From: a virus
IMG/VR virus record: IMGVR_UViG_3300025133_009203
Coordinates: 1 to 35,003 of that record
Direction: 5' to 3' (one strand)
DNA length: 35,003 nt
Each line of letters starts with the position of its first letter. Position 1 is the first letter of the stretch. Of this stretch, positions 21,928 to 29,798 are shown piece after piece. Under the pieces are notes generated by a model. That model ran no database searches. It was not told where the DNA came from and was given only the letters and a program-made list of their open reading frames with translations. The position numbers and the translations under genes are program-made.

Positions 21928-22202
21928 TGTTTGCATGGTTCAAATCTTTATTTTTTAGAAACACAATCGACCCAATGGAAAGCGCAAGGGTCGAAGAAAG
22001 AATTGCTATTCTTGAAAATCAGATGTCTGAGGTATCAAACGTCATTCATAAGCAATCAGCTTTAACAACCATCATAGCAGGAATTCAATGTGATATCGTT
22101 ACTGTGCTAAACGATAATCCTCCCCCAAAGAAAATAACGTCATCTGATATTGAGGAAGTATTAATGAATTTCTCTATCGATGATGACGATTTTATAAATT
22201 AG
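21927..22202 (+). CDS. Small hypothetical protein, coiled-coil
   Basis: A 91-residue product whose N-terminus MFAWFKSLFF is amphipathic and may associate with membrane. Residues about 20-45 (VEERIAILENQMSEVSNVI) form a likely coiled coil. The remainder is acidic. The start overlaps the preceding stop by one base (TAATG). Function unknown; the position before the membrane proteins suggests a link to lysis or assembly. Confidence 0.6.
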   Translation: MFAWFKSLFFRNTIDPMESARVEERIAILENQMSEVSNVIHKQSALTTIIAGIQCDIVTVLNDNPPPKKITSSDIEEVLMNFSIDDDDFIN

Positions 22203-22260
22203 AGAATCGTTTCTAAACTTCTGGAATAATTAGAAGTATAGCCTTTAATTTGGAGGAGCT

Positions 22261-22449
22261 ATGCGAAAAGGTGTTCTAGATACGATTCTTGAAAAAGCGA
22301 TTTCTCGCAAGTTGTTAGTTTTTGTAACTGCAACAAGTTTAATGATGTGGTCTGATCTAACGTCAGAAACATGGGGTATGATAGCTATTGTGTATATTGG
22401 CGGTCAGACTGTTGTAGATACAATGAAAGCCTACAGACATAATGCTTAG
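22261..22449 (+). CDS. Holin-like small membrane protein
   Basis: A 62-residue protein with two hydrophobic segments (about 18-31, LLVFVTATSLMMWS, and 37-54, WGMIAIVYIGGQTVVDT) and a short basic C-terminus. This fits a two-helix holin or a similar phage membrane protein. A strong TTGGAGGAG precedes the ATG. It overlaps the next membrane protein by 8 bases, and a third membrane protein follows, together looking like a lysis group, though the endolysin itself is at 561. Function is inferred from size and topology only. Confidence 0.55.
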   Translation: MRKGVLDTILEKAISRKLLVFVTATSLMMWSDLTSETWGMIAIVYIGGQTVVDTMKAYRHNA

Positions 22450-22849
22450 TCTTATCAAGATAAAAGCATTCCTGAAGAGGGCCTGGGCGTGGTGCAAAAA
22501 GAATTGGAAACTTTTCCTCGGCGCTGCAATTCCAATACTAGTGCTTGTAATAACTGGGCGCTCGTCGGGTGCCCGCAAATTAATATCAAAAATAAGAGAA
22601 GACTACGATAAAGAAATAGAAGTCATTGATAAGGCGCATGAGAAAGAGCTAGCTGATAGAGAGATGGCTAAAAAGAGATACTTAGAGTCAATTGAAAAAA
22701 TAGAAAGTGAATTTTTAGAAAGAGATGCGGCATTATCTACAAAGAAAAAGAAAGAAATTGAAAAAGTAATTTCTGAAAATTCTGATGATCCAGATGAGAT
22801 AACTAGAAGAATATCTGAAATTACGGGATTTGATATTCATATGTCATAA
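22442..22849 (+). CDS. Membrane-anchored coiled-coil protein, spanin-like
   Basis: A 135-residue protein with a basic N-terminus, one transmembrane segment (about 24-40, LFLGAAIPILVLVITG) and a long, very charged coiled coil (about 50-120). This is the topology of an inner-membrane spanin. It overlaps the upstream holin-like gene and is followed by a secreted coiled-coil protein. No family match is recognised, so the spanin call is tentative. Confidence 0.55.
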   Translation: MLSLIKIKAFLKRAWAWCKKNWKLFLGAAIPILVLVITGRSSGARKLISKIREDYDKEIEVIDKAHEKELADREMAKKRYLESIEKIESEFLERDAALSTKKKKEIEKVISENSDDPDEITRRISEITGFDIHMS

Positions 22850-22889
22850 ACTACTTAATGAATATGTGTTATGATTCTGTGAGGTTATT

Positions 22890-23357
22890 ATGAATGATAC
22901 ATTTAAAATATTTGCAGGGAATTTAACTATCTTCTTTTTTCTTTGTGCGTCTTTAATTTCTCCAACCCTGGCCTACGCTGGAGAAGAGATAGCAACAGTT
23001 GAAGAAGGCCAGCCGGCACCATTTGACGGAACGTTATTTAATACTGAAGCCGCAGCGAGACTACTAGTTGATCTAGAGTTCTCTCAAGAGGCTTGTCAAA
23101 TCGAAACAACAAGACAGCTTCAGCTACAATCTGCGCAGTTTCACCTAGAGATTGATGTACTGCAAGCATCAAAAGATTCATTACAATTTAGATTTGATGA
23201 AACGCTTGCTATTAGAAATGATCATATTCTTTATTTAGAGAAGAAAATTACAAAGAAAAAGGTTCCGCCGGAAGCTGTATTTGCAATAGGCGTTCTTTCT
23301 GGTGTAGCTTTAACAATTGGCGCAGGATATGCAATAGGCCAGGCAGCAAATCCATAG
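22890..23357 (+). CDS. Secreted or membrane coiled-coil protein
   Basis: A 155-residue protein with an N-terminal signal peptide (hydrophobic about 9-28, likely cleavage after TLAYA). A conserved-looking GQPAPFDGTLFNTEAAARLL segment follows, then a coiled coil (about 75-120) and a C-terminal hydrophobic stretch (about 126-150, VFAIGVLSGVALTIGAGYAIG). It would sit in the envelope with its central part in the periplasm, consistent with a host-envelope or lysis role. Function unknown. Confidence 0.6.
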   Translation: MNDTFKIFAGNLTIFFFLCASLISPTLAYAGEEIATVEEGQPAPFDGTLFNTEAAARLLVDLEFSQEACQIETTRQLQLQSAQFHLEIDVLQASKDSLQFRFDETLAIRNDHILYLEKKITKKKVPPEAVFAIGVLSGVALTIGAGYAIGQAANP

Positions 23358-23376
23358 TACTTTTAATAAAGTATTT

Positions 23377-23385
23377 GATATTTAT
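23377..23385 (+). promoter_or_regulatory. ATATTTAT element upstream of gene 23401
   Basis: GATATTTAT is identical to the element at 3345-3353 and lies at the same 15-base distance from the ATG. It is a candidate -10 of a phage-specific promoter. Confidence 0.3.
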
Positions 23386-23400
23386 CTTCGAGGGATAGAA

Positions 23401-25341
23401 ATGAAAGTTGTTGTTAATGAAAAAGCTTTAATCGAAGCCATGGAATCTCTAGCAGCTGGCACAGAAGAAGTGGAGCAGGAAGAGCCCGATGGGGGCTGGG
23501 GCAACAGAGATGGTGAGCCAATAGAGGCATCCCCTGTTATGTCAACACAGCTAGCTGTCGATAGGCCGCCAGTAGGAGACCCAGACTTCATGCCCACATC
23601 TACACAGCAGCTCTCACGATCAGCATCAACCATATCAGAAGAAGTTCCGCAGGATCAAATAGATTTTTTCTATAGAAAGTTACACGACATTCTTGATCAA
23701 GCACTTGATAGACACGGCTCTTCAGAGTACGAAGACTCCGAAACAACAGAGGAACCCACTGAAGAGGAAGAAGAGGAAGAGTCACTAGAGGCCGCACAAG
23801 AAGATATACCAGATGAAGAAGATGCAATCCTTGAATCGGTCTTTAAAAAAGCCATATCTATGATACTTGAACAAGAGGACCAGGACGATGATGTCATCTT
23901 TGCTCAGACAGATGAAGAGGTCGCTGACATTAATTCTGCTACCGCTGATCTGCTAACCCACTTTCAAGAGCAGGAGATCGGCTATGAGGAAGAGGAGTAT
24001 GAATCTATAGTAATGAATCCTGGACAGAAATTTAGAAAGCCAATGAGACCAGAGAGGATGCGGCTAGATCTTGCTCGAGCACTTGTTGTCGATGATCTCG
24101 CAAAGCAGCTACTCGGCGGATTAACACCCGAGGGTAGAACAGAGGTGATAAGAAGGATACACCAAAAATATAAGTCAGACTGGCAAGATTTATTTGCATC
24201 ACCAGAGTTTATTGAGCAGCTTGAATTTAATAAAGAAGTTGACATGGAAGCTCGCAAGATGATGAAGGATCAGACTAACGAGGAAGTCTTAGCCTACCTA
24301 CTTGCAAAGGCAGAGTCTGAAACAGACCCTAGAAGAAAAGAAGCATATAAGACAATCGCAACACTTACAAAGCAGGGAGTTGTAGTAGATACACCAACTT
24401 GGGATCGAGAGATGCGAGAGATAGAGCTAACTCCCGAGCAACAGAGACTAGCAGACTTAGAAAAGGCAGAGAAAGATCTAAAGAAGCTCGATTCACTTTC
24501 GACATATTTTGGATTCAAGAATGCAAGCGGTATTAGACAGTGGAGAAGAAAATTTGCAGAACCTAAGTTTAAAGCACTAATAGGATCAATGACTGGGGTC
24601 TCTGCCTATGGAGACTATGCAAACAAGGTTATGGAGAATATGGCAGCACTGCTTGATGAATTTGTTTCAATAACTGAAAGGACGCTGGCATCTTTAGATG
24701 CAGATAAAAATCTATCTCCAGAAGAGGAAGATTTAAAAGAGGGTATATCCCACATCAACGATCAATTTCAAGCCATGCTAACTGCATCACACGACGATGA
24801 GCTGGGTCACATACCCGCAGATTTATTACAGGGAGGCGGAGGATACATATTAAGAATAGCATTCTCAGAAGCTTATTTTAATAAACAGTTTAGAGATTTC
24901 GCCAAGCTAATGAAAGATCACATCGTTGCATTTTTAGTATCTCAGGGGATAGATCCCAAAGCAGCCAATACTTTTTCTAAGATGTTTAACGGAGAGGTCG
25001 ATTTAGTTACTCTTGACGCTGATTCAGCACAAGCTAGAAAGCTTGTAGCTGGTGGAATCACTCCAGAAATTTATAAGGCTGCAGCAGCAGAAGAGCAGAA
25101 ATTTATCTCTAATTTCTTTACAGGAGATTATCAAAAGAAATCTGATCAGCAGTTTCTCCAGAGGCTTGGAGACAAAAAGTATCTTGTAAAGCTATTTGAA
25201 AAATCGATTGATGAAGCTTTAAGTACAATGGATATAGAGAAGAAGCTTGATCAGGCTCTTGAAGTTCCAGAAAAAGGTGACGAAGATGTTAATCTAGAAG
25301 AGAACCTTAAGAAAATGATCAATACTATCCTGAGGATGTGA
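23401..25341 (+). CDS. Large acidic protein of unknown function, possible virion or scaffold component
   Basis: A 646-residue product. Residues 1-180 are Glu/Asp-rich and disordered, with GEPIEASPV near 40 and a helical motif ILESVFKKAISMILEQEDQ near 150. This is the same type of helix-plus-acidic pattern found in the proteins at 20975 and 29799. Residues about 200-620 are predicted helical and charged (for example LTPEQQRLADLEKAEKDLKKL). It ends in ENLKKMINTILRM, another short basic helix. No domain is recognised. The length and composition fit a phage core, scaffold or tail component, but nothing proves it. Confidence 0.7.
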   Translation: MKVVVNEKALIEAMESLAAGTEEVEQEEPDGGWGNRDGEPIEASPVMSTQLAVDRPPVGDPDFMPTSTQQLSRSASTISEEVPQDQIDFFYRKLHDILDQALDRHGSSEYEDSETTEEPTEEEEEEESLEAAQEDIPDEEDAILESVFKKAISMILEQEDQDDDVIFAQTDEEVADINSATADLLTHFQEQEIGYEEEEYESIVMNPGQKFRKPMRPERMRLDLARALVVDDLAKQLLGGLTPEGRTEVIRRIHQKYKSDWQDLFASPEFIEQLEFNKEVDMEARKMMKDQTNEEVLAYLLAKAESETDPRRKEAYKTIATLTKQGVVVDTPTWDREMREIELTPEQQRLADLEKAEKDLKKLDSLSTYFGFKNASGIRQWRRKFAEPKFKALIGSMTGVSAYGDYANKVMENMAALLDEFVSITERTLASLDADKNLSPEEEDLKEGISHINDQFQAMLTASHDDELGHIPADLLQGGGGYILRIAFSEAYFNKQFRDFAKLMKDHIVAFLVSQGIDPKAANTFSKMFNGEVDLVTLDADSAQARKLVAGGITPEIYKAAAAEEQKFISNFFTGDYQKKSDQQFLQRLGDKKYLVKLFEKSIDEALSTMDIEKKLDQALEVPEKGDEDVNLEENLKKMINTILRM

Positions 25342-25751
25342 TGCCGCTCGTGAAGTACTTAGGTGAAAATCGAATCAGAGACGTTCAGTCATCGTGCAGT
25401 TCAGTATCAAGAATCCTTGAAGGGATATCTACAACCATACCTGACGGAGATTTGCCCGTTAGAGCCGAAACCTCAGACTGGCAGACCAGATCAGGTCCTG
25501 AAAGATTATTCAAAGTATTTGAATTTTTAAAATTTTCTCATTTAGATTATTTTGTAAATGAAACATTAAAATATCAAGAGTATAATCAGCACCATTGTAA
25601 GATGATCATTAGCCATAGATTAATTGAAATAGAAACATACACACTTGACATAAGCAGGATCACACAGCAGGACTTAAACTTGGCAAAATTTTGTGATGAG
25701 CTGTACGAAGATATCAAATATTTTGTTGCAACTAGTGAGGATGAAGAGTGA
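25341..25751 (+). CDS. Pterin-4a-carbinolamine dehydratase-like protein
   Basis: Residues about 47-130 match the pterin dehydratase (PCD/DCoH) fold: WQTR, RLFKVFEFLKFSHLDYFVNETLKYQE, NQHHCKMIISHRLIEIETYT, and RITQQDLNLAKFCDEL. The catalytic pair His84-His85 is kept. The following Pro of HHP is Cys, and the His of the usual THD is Leu (TLD), so the enzyme activity may be reduced or lost. In cells PCD recycles tetrahydropterin; on a phage it might act in folate/pterin chemistry or have a structural role. ATG 25341 overlaps the previous stop (TGATG); GTG 25338 is an alternative. Confidence 0.7.
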   Translation: MPLVKYLGENRIRDVQSSCSSVSRILEGISTTIPDGDLPVRAETSDWQTRSGPERLFKVFEFLKFSHLDYFVNETLKYQEYNQHHCKMIISHRLIEIETYTLDISRITQQDLNLAKFCDELYEDIKYFVATSEDEE

Positions 25752-26119
25752 AGGTTTTTGTTAGCGATGAAATAGCTGACAGCATAGATGTTAGTCAGTT
25801 TTATGAAGATGGAACAAGAATAGGCGGTATTTCTGTATTGCTAAAGGTGTCTGGCAGAGAAGTTAGTGCGCCATCAAGCAAGATGAAAGTTATTCACGAC
25901 GTCGCTTTCGACGCCGAAAGGGTCGAGATGAGCTTTGTTTGCGATGGAGAGCTTGCTTCTCTATTTATCTTGAATAATGTAGATTCGATATCGCTATACA
26001 CTGCTGACAAAACTTTAGTCAAAGAGTATGACAATTTTAAAACTTTGTCAAAATACTTTGAATTACTTGAAAATAGAAAGTATGAGTGCAGCATAATTGT
26101 TGAGCTATTAAATACATAA
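25748..26119 (+). CDS. Hypothetical protein
   Basis: A 123-residue protein starting at GTG 25748, overlapping the previous stop by 4 bases. Alternating hydrophobic strands (GGISVLLKVSG, VIHDVAFDAERVEMSFVCDG, SIIVELLNT) suggest a beta-rich domain. No family recognised. The overlap suggests coupled translation with the pterin dehydratase-like protein. Confidence 0.6.
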   Translation: MKVFVSDEIADSIDVSQFYEDGTRIGGISVLLKVSGREVSAPSSKMKVIHDVAFDAERVEMSFVCDGELASLFILNNVDSISLYTADKTLVKEYDNFKTLSKYFELLENRKYECSIIVELLNT

Positions 26120-26136
26120 TACTGTGGAGGATTAAG

Positions 26137-26322
26137 ATGTCAAGAAACACAAAACCCAGATTTGCTTTTGATAAATTTGTAAAAGATATTTGTAAAAGAG
26201 AGGATGATGGAAGAGAAAGAATTAAGAGCTTAGAAGAGGTCGAAGAGTCACCTCAGAGAAAGTATAATAGACTTCATACAGAAAACTGGCGTAATCGAAC
26301 TCGAATGGAGAAAGCAAAATGA
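26137..26322 (+). CDS. Small basic hypothetical protein
   Basis: A 61-residue, Lys/Arg-rich protein with a strong GGAGG before its ATG. It looks largely helical or disordered. The stop overlaps the next start by four bases (ATGA). A TATTAAATA stretch at 26106-26114 could be part of a promoter. Confidence 0.6.
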   Translation: MSRNTKPRFAFDKFVKDICKREDDGRERIKSLEEVEESPQRKYNRLHTENWRNRTRMEKAK

Positions 26323-26999
26323 GCACTATTAATCTTGAGACGTCAGAAGACATCAAAATATTTCTTAGATTGCTTGCAGAGGAGAGTATCAAGGATGCCA
26401 AAGCATCAATCCACGATGATTCAAAGCAAAAGAATATTGTTGATAGAATGAAATCAGATAGCAAGATTTTTAATAACATTTATGAACAAGACGAAGAGGG
26501 AGAAGCTGTTGAGGTCGAAGAGGAGGCTGAAGATGACGATGTCGAAGAGCCCGCTCCAGATAACAGTCCGTCATCTCTAGAGGTCTCACTGGACAGTATA
26601 AGCACTGCAGTTAAAGATCTTAGGAGCGGCAGGTCTGTAGATGATAGTAGTATGAAGTCTCAGCTTAGGGATTATTTTGATAGACTTGAGCCACTCGAGA
26701 GAGAGGCTCTATTAACATTTATGAAAGCATTTGCGGGAATCCTTACCGGACAAACTGATGGATCATCAGCTCCAGACCCCAGCGATCCACCATCAAGCAT
26801 AACAATGTCTAGTGATGATGAAGAAGTGAGTGCAGATATAGACGTTGAATCCGAAGAGGGGAAAGATCCTCTCGCCGATGATTCACCTGAAGAGGAGCCC
26901 GAAGAGGGAGAAGAGGATACTAAGCCCCCAATAAAGGCAGGATCTCCAGCAGATCTATCTGAAATAAGAAATCGGGTAAGAAATTTAATGAGATCTTAG
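26319..26999 (+). CDS. Acidic low-complexity protein with LRLLAEES-type N-terminal motif
   Basis: A 226-residue protein. It begins with a helix (EDIKIFLRLLAEESIKDAKAS) of the recurrent LRxL type and has long Glu/Asp-rich stretches. A central helical block (about 88-145, LEVSLDSISTAVKDLR... LREYF-like) separates them, and it ends in LSEIRNRVRNLMRS. KDPLADD recurs in the protein at 20975. It probably belongs to the same group of scaffold- or precursor-like proteins. No function can be assigned. The start overlaps the previous stop by four bases. Confidence 0.65.
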   Translation: MSTINLETSEDIKIFLRLLAEESIKDAKASIHDDSKQKNIVDRMKSDSKIFNNIYEQDEEGEAVEVEEEAEDDDVEEPAPDNSPSSLEVSLDSISTAVKDLRSGRSVDDSSMKSQLRDYFDRLEPLEREALLTFMKAFAGILTGQTDGSSAPDPSDPPSSITMSSDDEEVSADIDVESEEGKDPLADDSPEEEPEEGEEDTKPPIKAGSPADLSEIRNRVRNLMRS

Positions 27000-27041
27000 C
27001 TAATTTGTTGTAATTTTTTCTCCTGTGTGGTAAAATAATGT

Positions 27042-27233
27042 ATGGAAAAAAGAATAATAGCATTGCCCAAAGGCGGAGACTTAGAGGTCGATCTAACACC
27101 TGAGTTTTTGAATCTTATCAAATCTCATTTCAGCCTTAACAATATCGAAGATGTGACTGATGATCATATTAGAATGTTCATCTATGCAAGCACCAAGACT
27201 GCATTTGAGACTCCTGCGAGAAAACCATTCTAG
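27042..27233 (+). CDS. Small hypothetical protein
   Basis: A 63-residue protein (IALPKGGDLEVDLTPEFLNLI...) with no clear ribosome-binding site. The pattern suggests a strand pair followed by two helices, possibly a small DNA- or protein-binding domain. It stands alone between acidic gene 26319 and the nucleotidyltransferase at 27305. No family recognised. Confidence 0.55.
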   Translation: MEKRIIALPKGGDLEVDLTPEFLNLIKSHFSLNNIEDVTDDHIRMFIYASTKTAFETPARKPF

Positions 27234-27278
27234 ATGCAGCTGATAAAACATAATCAGTCAGAATTTAAACTCTAGATT

Positions 27279-27287
27279 CATATTTAT
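27279..27287 (+). promoter_or_regulatory. ATATTTAT element upstream of gene 27305
   Basis: CATATTTAT lies 17 bases before ATG 27305. It is a close variant of the elements at 3345 and 23377 and would be in the right place for a short-leader promoter opening the nucleotidyl-transfer island. Confidence 0.3.
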
Positions 27288-27304
27288 GATAGGGTTGGTT
27301 TCAA

Positions 27305-28357
27305 ATGTCATTAGTATCTCTTTTAAGGAAGTTAATTTTAGAAGAAGCATATCTGCGTGAGGGCGGTTTAAAACTTAGTCCTGAAAAAAGAGATATGCTA
27401 GCACAGCTGACACCAGCTGTTGTTAACGCTGCAGTTGAAATATATACGGCGCTAATAGATCAGTGGAACTTATATTTAGAATCTGTAGGCGAGAAGCCAG
27501 TTCGTGCAATGCGCCCTGTTGGATCTGTAAGTTATTATCAGCAAGACATGTCGCAAGGAAGCGATGCATCGTATGGAGATATTGACTATCTTGTATCATT
27601 CCCATCAGAGTTTGAGGGAGAAGAGTTCGATAGAAGAAGAGATGACAGAAGGGTTACATCTAAATATGAAAATTTATTTGTAAGATTTTTGAATGAAAGA
27701 AGGCCAGACACAGTTGATATAGATGAGACGCTGAGAGGCAGCACGCCACTCATGGTTATGCTTAGGCTTCCGAACGGACAGCTTGTTCAAGTAGACACCG
27801 TTGTAACTTTCCCAAGATATTCTGGGTGGATGGAGGGAAGATACACGCCTGAGCACGGGATTAAAGGGTATACAATTGGAAATCTTTATAAAGCATTGGG
27901 CGACTATCTGGTTATGTCAATTAGTACAGAGGGTGTGATAGTAAGATCCAAGATGGGTCAAAGAGTTCCAAGTAGATTCTCAAGAAGCAAGGGAGTTGAA
28001 ACAGAAAATATAAGCACTAGTATTCAAACCTTTCTTAGAGATATAGCAAAGTATATTATAGGCTCTGAAGAAATTAATGAAGATCCCCTCCTTAGAAATA
28101 ATCCCGGAGTTGATCCACAAAATGTTACAATTGCAGGGCTGGCTTCCGGAATAAAGGGGCTAGCCCTTACTCTTGGAAATCACGGTGTCTATAACTCTGA
28201 TGAAATGTTAAGGACGATATTGTCTAATTATGAAAGCGGGTTGAGAAAAAACGTGGAATCTAAAAGAAGTAGATTTATAGATGATGAATCATATCAAAAA
28301 CTTTTGAAGCTTAATGCTCTCGTTCTTCAAAAAGTAACTAATGAGTTCGGAGCTTAA
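27305..28357 (+). CDS. Pol-beta-type nucleotidyltransferase with LRKLILEEA N-terminal motif
   Basis: A 350-residue protein of the Pol-beta nucleotidyltransferase superfamily. PVGSVSYY (71-78) is the GS motif, GDIDYLV (91-97) gives Asp92 and Asp94, and VQVDTVV gives Asp164. The N-terminus VSLLRKLILEEAYLREG carries the motif shared with genes 3369, 3784 and 4989. The segment GQLVQVDTVVTFPRYSGW...GIKGY resembles the middle domain of the fusion at 29799 (GELVQVDV... GWM... GGVKG), so the two are likely paralogues. It would add nucleotides to RNA, DNA, a protein or a small molecule. It overlaps the phosphoesterase gene by 17 bases. Confidence 0.8.
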   Translation: MSLVSLLRKLILEEAYLREGGLKLSPEKRDMLAQLTPAVVNAAVEIYTALIDQWNLYLESVGEKPVRAMRPVGSVSYYQQDMSQGSDASYGDIDYLVSFPSEFEGEEFDRRRDDRRVTSKYENLFVRFLNERRPDTVDIDETLRGSTPLMVMLRLPNGQLVQVDTVVTFPRYSGWMEGRYTPEHGIKGYTIGNLYKALGDYLVMSISTEGVIVRSKMGQRVPSRFSRSKGVETENISTSIQTFLRDIAKYIIGSEEINEDPLLRNNPGVDPQNVTIAGLASGIKGLALTLGNHGVYNSDEMLRTILSNYESGLRKNVESKRSRFIDDESYQKLLKLNALVLQKVTNEFGA

Positions 28358-29009
28358 GTTGGATTATTTTACGTCAGACCTTCATTTCGGTCACAAGAAT
28401 GTCATACGGTTTTGTGATAGACCGTTTAAGACAGTTCATCAGATGAATGAAGAAATTATTACTAACTGGAATAGAATCATTTCAGATTGTGATAGGGTGT
28501 TTGTTTTGGGAGATGTGTTCTTGTGCCCACCTGAAGAAGCAAAAGAATATATTGAAAAATTAAACGGATATAAGATACTGGTAAAGGGAAATCATGATTA
28601 TAATGAAAAGAAGATGCTCTGGACTGGATTTGATGAATTTTATAAAAGTCTTGACTATAAAATGCCAGATGGAAGGCTCGCGCTGTTAGAGCACAGGCCG
28701 GTGCCTGACTGCATGATTGATGAAAAATATGATCTAATGATGCATGGTCACATTCATGTCGCAGAAAGGGTGAGAGGGAAAAAGATAAATGTCAGTACCG
28801 ATATCTGGGCATTTGAACCAATACCCATATCAACTATCCAGGCTCTAAACCTTGAATCTGCAGATGACAATGAGTTTTTAGATTATAGTATCTCAGAAGA
28901 CGGAGTTATTGAAATATCAGGAAAGTTTCAAATGGAAGATTTCGCCGGAGTTTCAGAAGCTGTGTTTAAGAAAATGAGTAAGCTGTGGCCCAACAGGAGA
29001 AAAAAATGA
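28341..29009 (+). CDS. Calcineurin-like metallophosphoesterase
   Basis: A 222-residue protein with the complete motif series: FTSDLHFGHKNVI (metal ligands), VLGDVFL, VKGNHDYNEK and MHGHIHVAE. The DLHFGHKN start is typical of a group of small phosphoesterases in bacteria and phages with poorly known substrates. Between a nucleotidyltransferase and a cytidylyltransferase-like gene, it might remove 3' or 2',3'-cyclic phosphates from nucleic-acid ends or hydrolyse nucleotides. A C-terminal extension of about 50 residues is not part of the core. It overlaps both neighbours. Confidence 0.88.
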   Translation: MSSELKLDYFTSDLHFGHKNVIRFCDRPFKTVHQMNEEIITNWNRIISDCDRVFVLGDVFLCPPEEAKEYIEKLNGYKILVKGNHDYNEKKMLWTGFDEFYKSLDYKMPDGRLALLEHRPVPDCMIDEKYDLMMHGHIHVAERVRGKKINVSTDIWAFEPIPISTIQALNLESADDNEFLDYSISEDGVIEISGKFQMEDFAGVSEAVFKKMSKLWPNRRKK

Positions 29010-29797
29010 AATTAGGATTATTTGGGGGAGGCTTCAAGCCGTTCACTACTGGACATTTTGCGAAACTAGCTCGCGCAATAGATGATAGTGACAAGGTTTA
29101 TCTATTTTATGGAATTCAGCAGAGAAAGCCGATAAAGATTGGAAAAAGAGGAAAACCGTTAAAGTCGGGACAAAAGTTTAGGCCAATAGGGAGTAGTGGA
29201 AGATTCTATACTCCGGAGGTATCTAAGCAAATTTTTGATATATATGAGGCAGCAATTGAAAGAGAGCTTCCAATGGTAGAGGTTGAATCTACACTGGGCA
29301 CTACGCCTATGAGAAGAGTGTTTGAAATTATTGAAGAGTTTGTAGAAGATCCAGAGATGTATGAGAAAGTTACAATCTATGGCGCCGAAGACACTATTAG
29401 AGATTATCTTAGAAAGCTGTCATATTTTGGAGACCTTATAGAGACAGGAAAAGTACAGCTAGGAGCAATATCTCCAGAGTCTGCAAATGACTATCTTGAT
29501 GAAGAGAGGCTGATGGATATCATAGGACAAAGCGAAGAAAGCTCAATAGTAGCATTAAGATCATACTATCCCGGTGCCTCTCAAGAAGACTTAGAAAGAA
29601 TGCAGAGAATAAGAGGGACTGAGGTTCGAGATATTGCATCAACAGAAGAGGGAATTGAAGAGGCAAAGAGATTTCTTCCGCCATTTTTAAATGATGATGA
29701 GAAGAGCAGGGTTATAGATCTAATGCTCGGAAGGGGAGAATCACCCATGACAGAGAATCACTTAAGATATTTTATTCAAGGAATAATAAGGGGATAG
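29006..29797 (+). CDS. Cytidylyltransferase-like (HxGH-superfamily) nucleotidyltransferase
   Basis: The product begins MKLGLFGGGFKPFTTGHF, the GxFxPxHxGH signature of the nucleotidylyltransferase alpha/beta phosphodiesterase superfamily, with Thr in place of the first His. RGTEVRD near residue 205 corresponds to the ISSTxIR motif. IYGAEDTIRDYL fits the central region. Members include NMN adenylyltransferases and pantetheine-phosphate adenylyltransferases. At 264 residues it is larger than those, with an unusual C-terminal part ending NHLRYFIQGIIRG. The ATG 29006 overlaps the upstream stop (ATGA) and follows CAGGAG; the in-frame GTG 28985 is rejected. The substrate is not clear. Confidence 0.72.
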   Translation: MKLGLFGGGFKPFTTGHFAKLARAIDDSDKVYLFYGIQQRKPIKIGKRGKPLKSGQKFRPIGSSGRFYTPEVSKQIFDIYEAAIERELPMVEVESTLGTTPMRRVFEIIEEFVEDPEMYEKVTIYGAEDTIRDYLRKLSYFGDLIETGKVQLGAISPESANDYLDEERLMDIIGQSEESSIVALRSYYPGASQEDLERMQRIRGTEVRDIASTEEGIEEAKRFLPPFLNDDEKSRVIDLMLGRGESPMTENHLRYFIQGIIRG

Positions 29798-29798
29798 C

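Noticed and set aside
23354-23376. TACTTT/AAAGTA hairpin after the membrane protein as a terminator
   Set aside because: The stem is only six weak A/T-rich pairs and the following T-run is short. No convincing rho-independent terminator was found anywhere in the window.
27028-27051. Another copy of the promoter box (TGGTAAAATA) before gene 27042
   Set aside because: No TATAAT-like sequence is found 23 bases downstream, and that position lies inside the gene.
28985-29797. Start of the cytidylyltransferase-like gene at GTG 28985
   Set aside because: ATG 29006 has the Shine-Dalgarno sequence CAGGAG directly before it and places the GxFxP motif at the N-terminus as expected.
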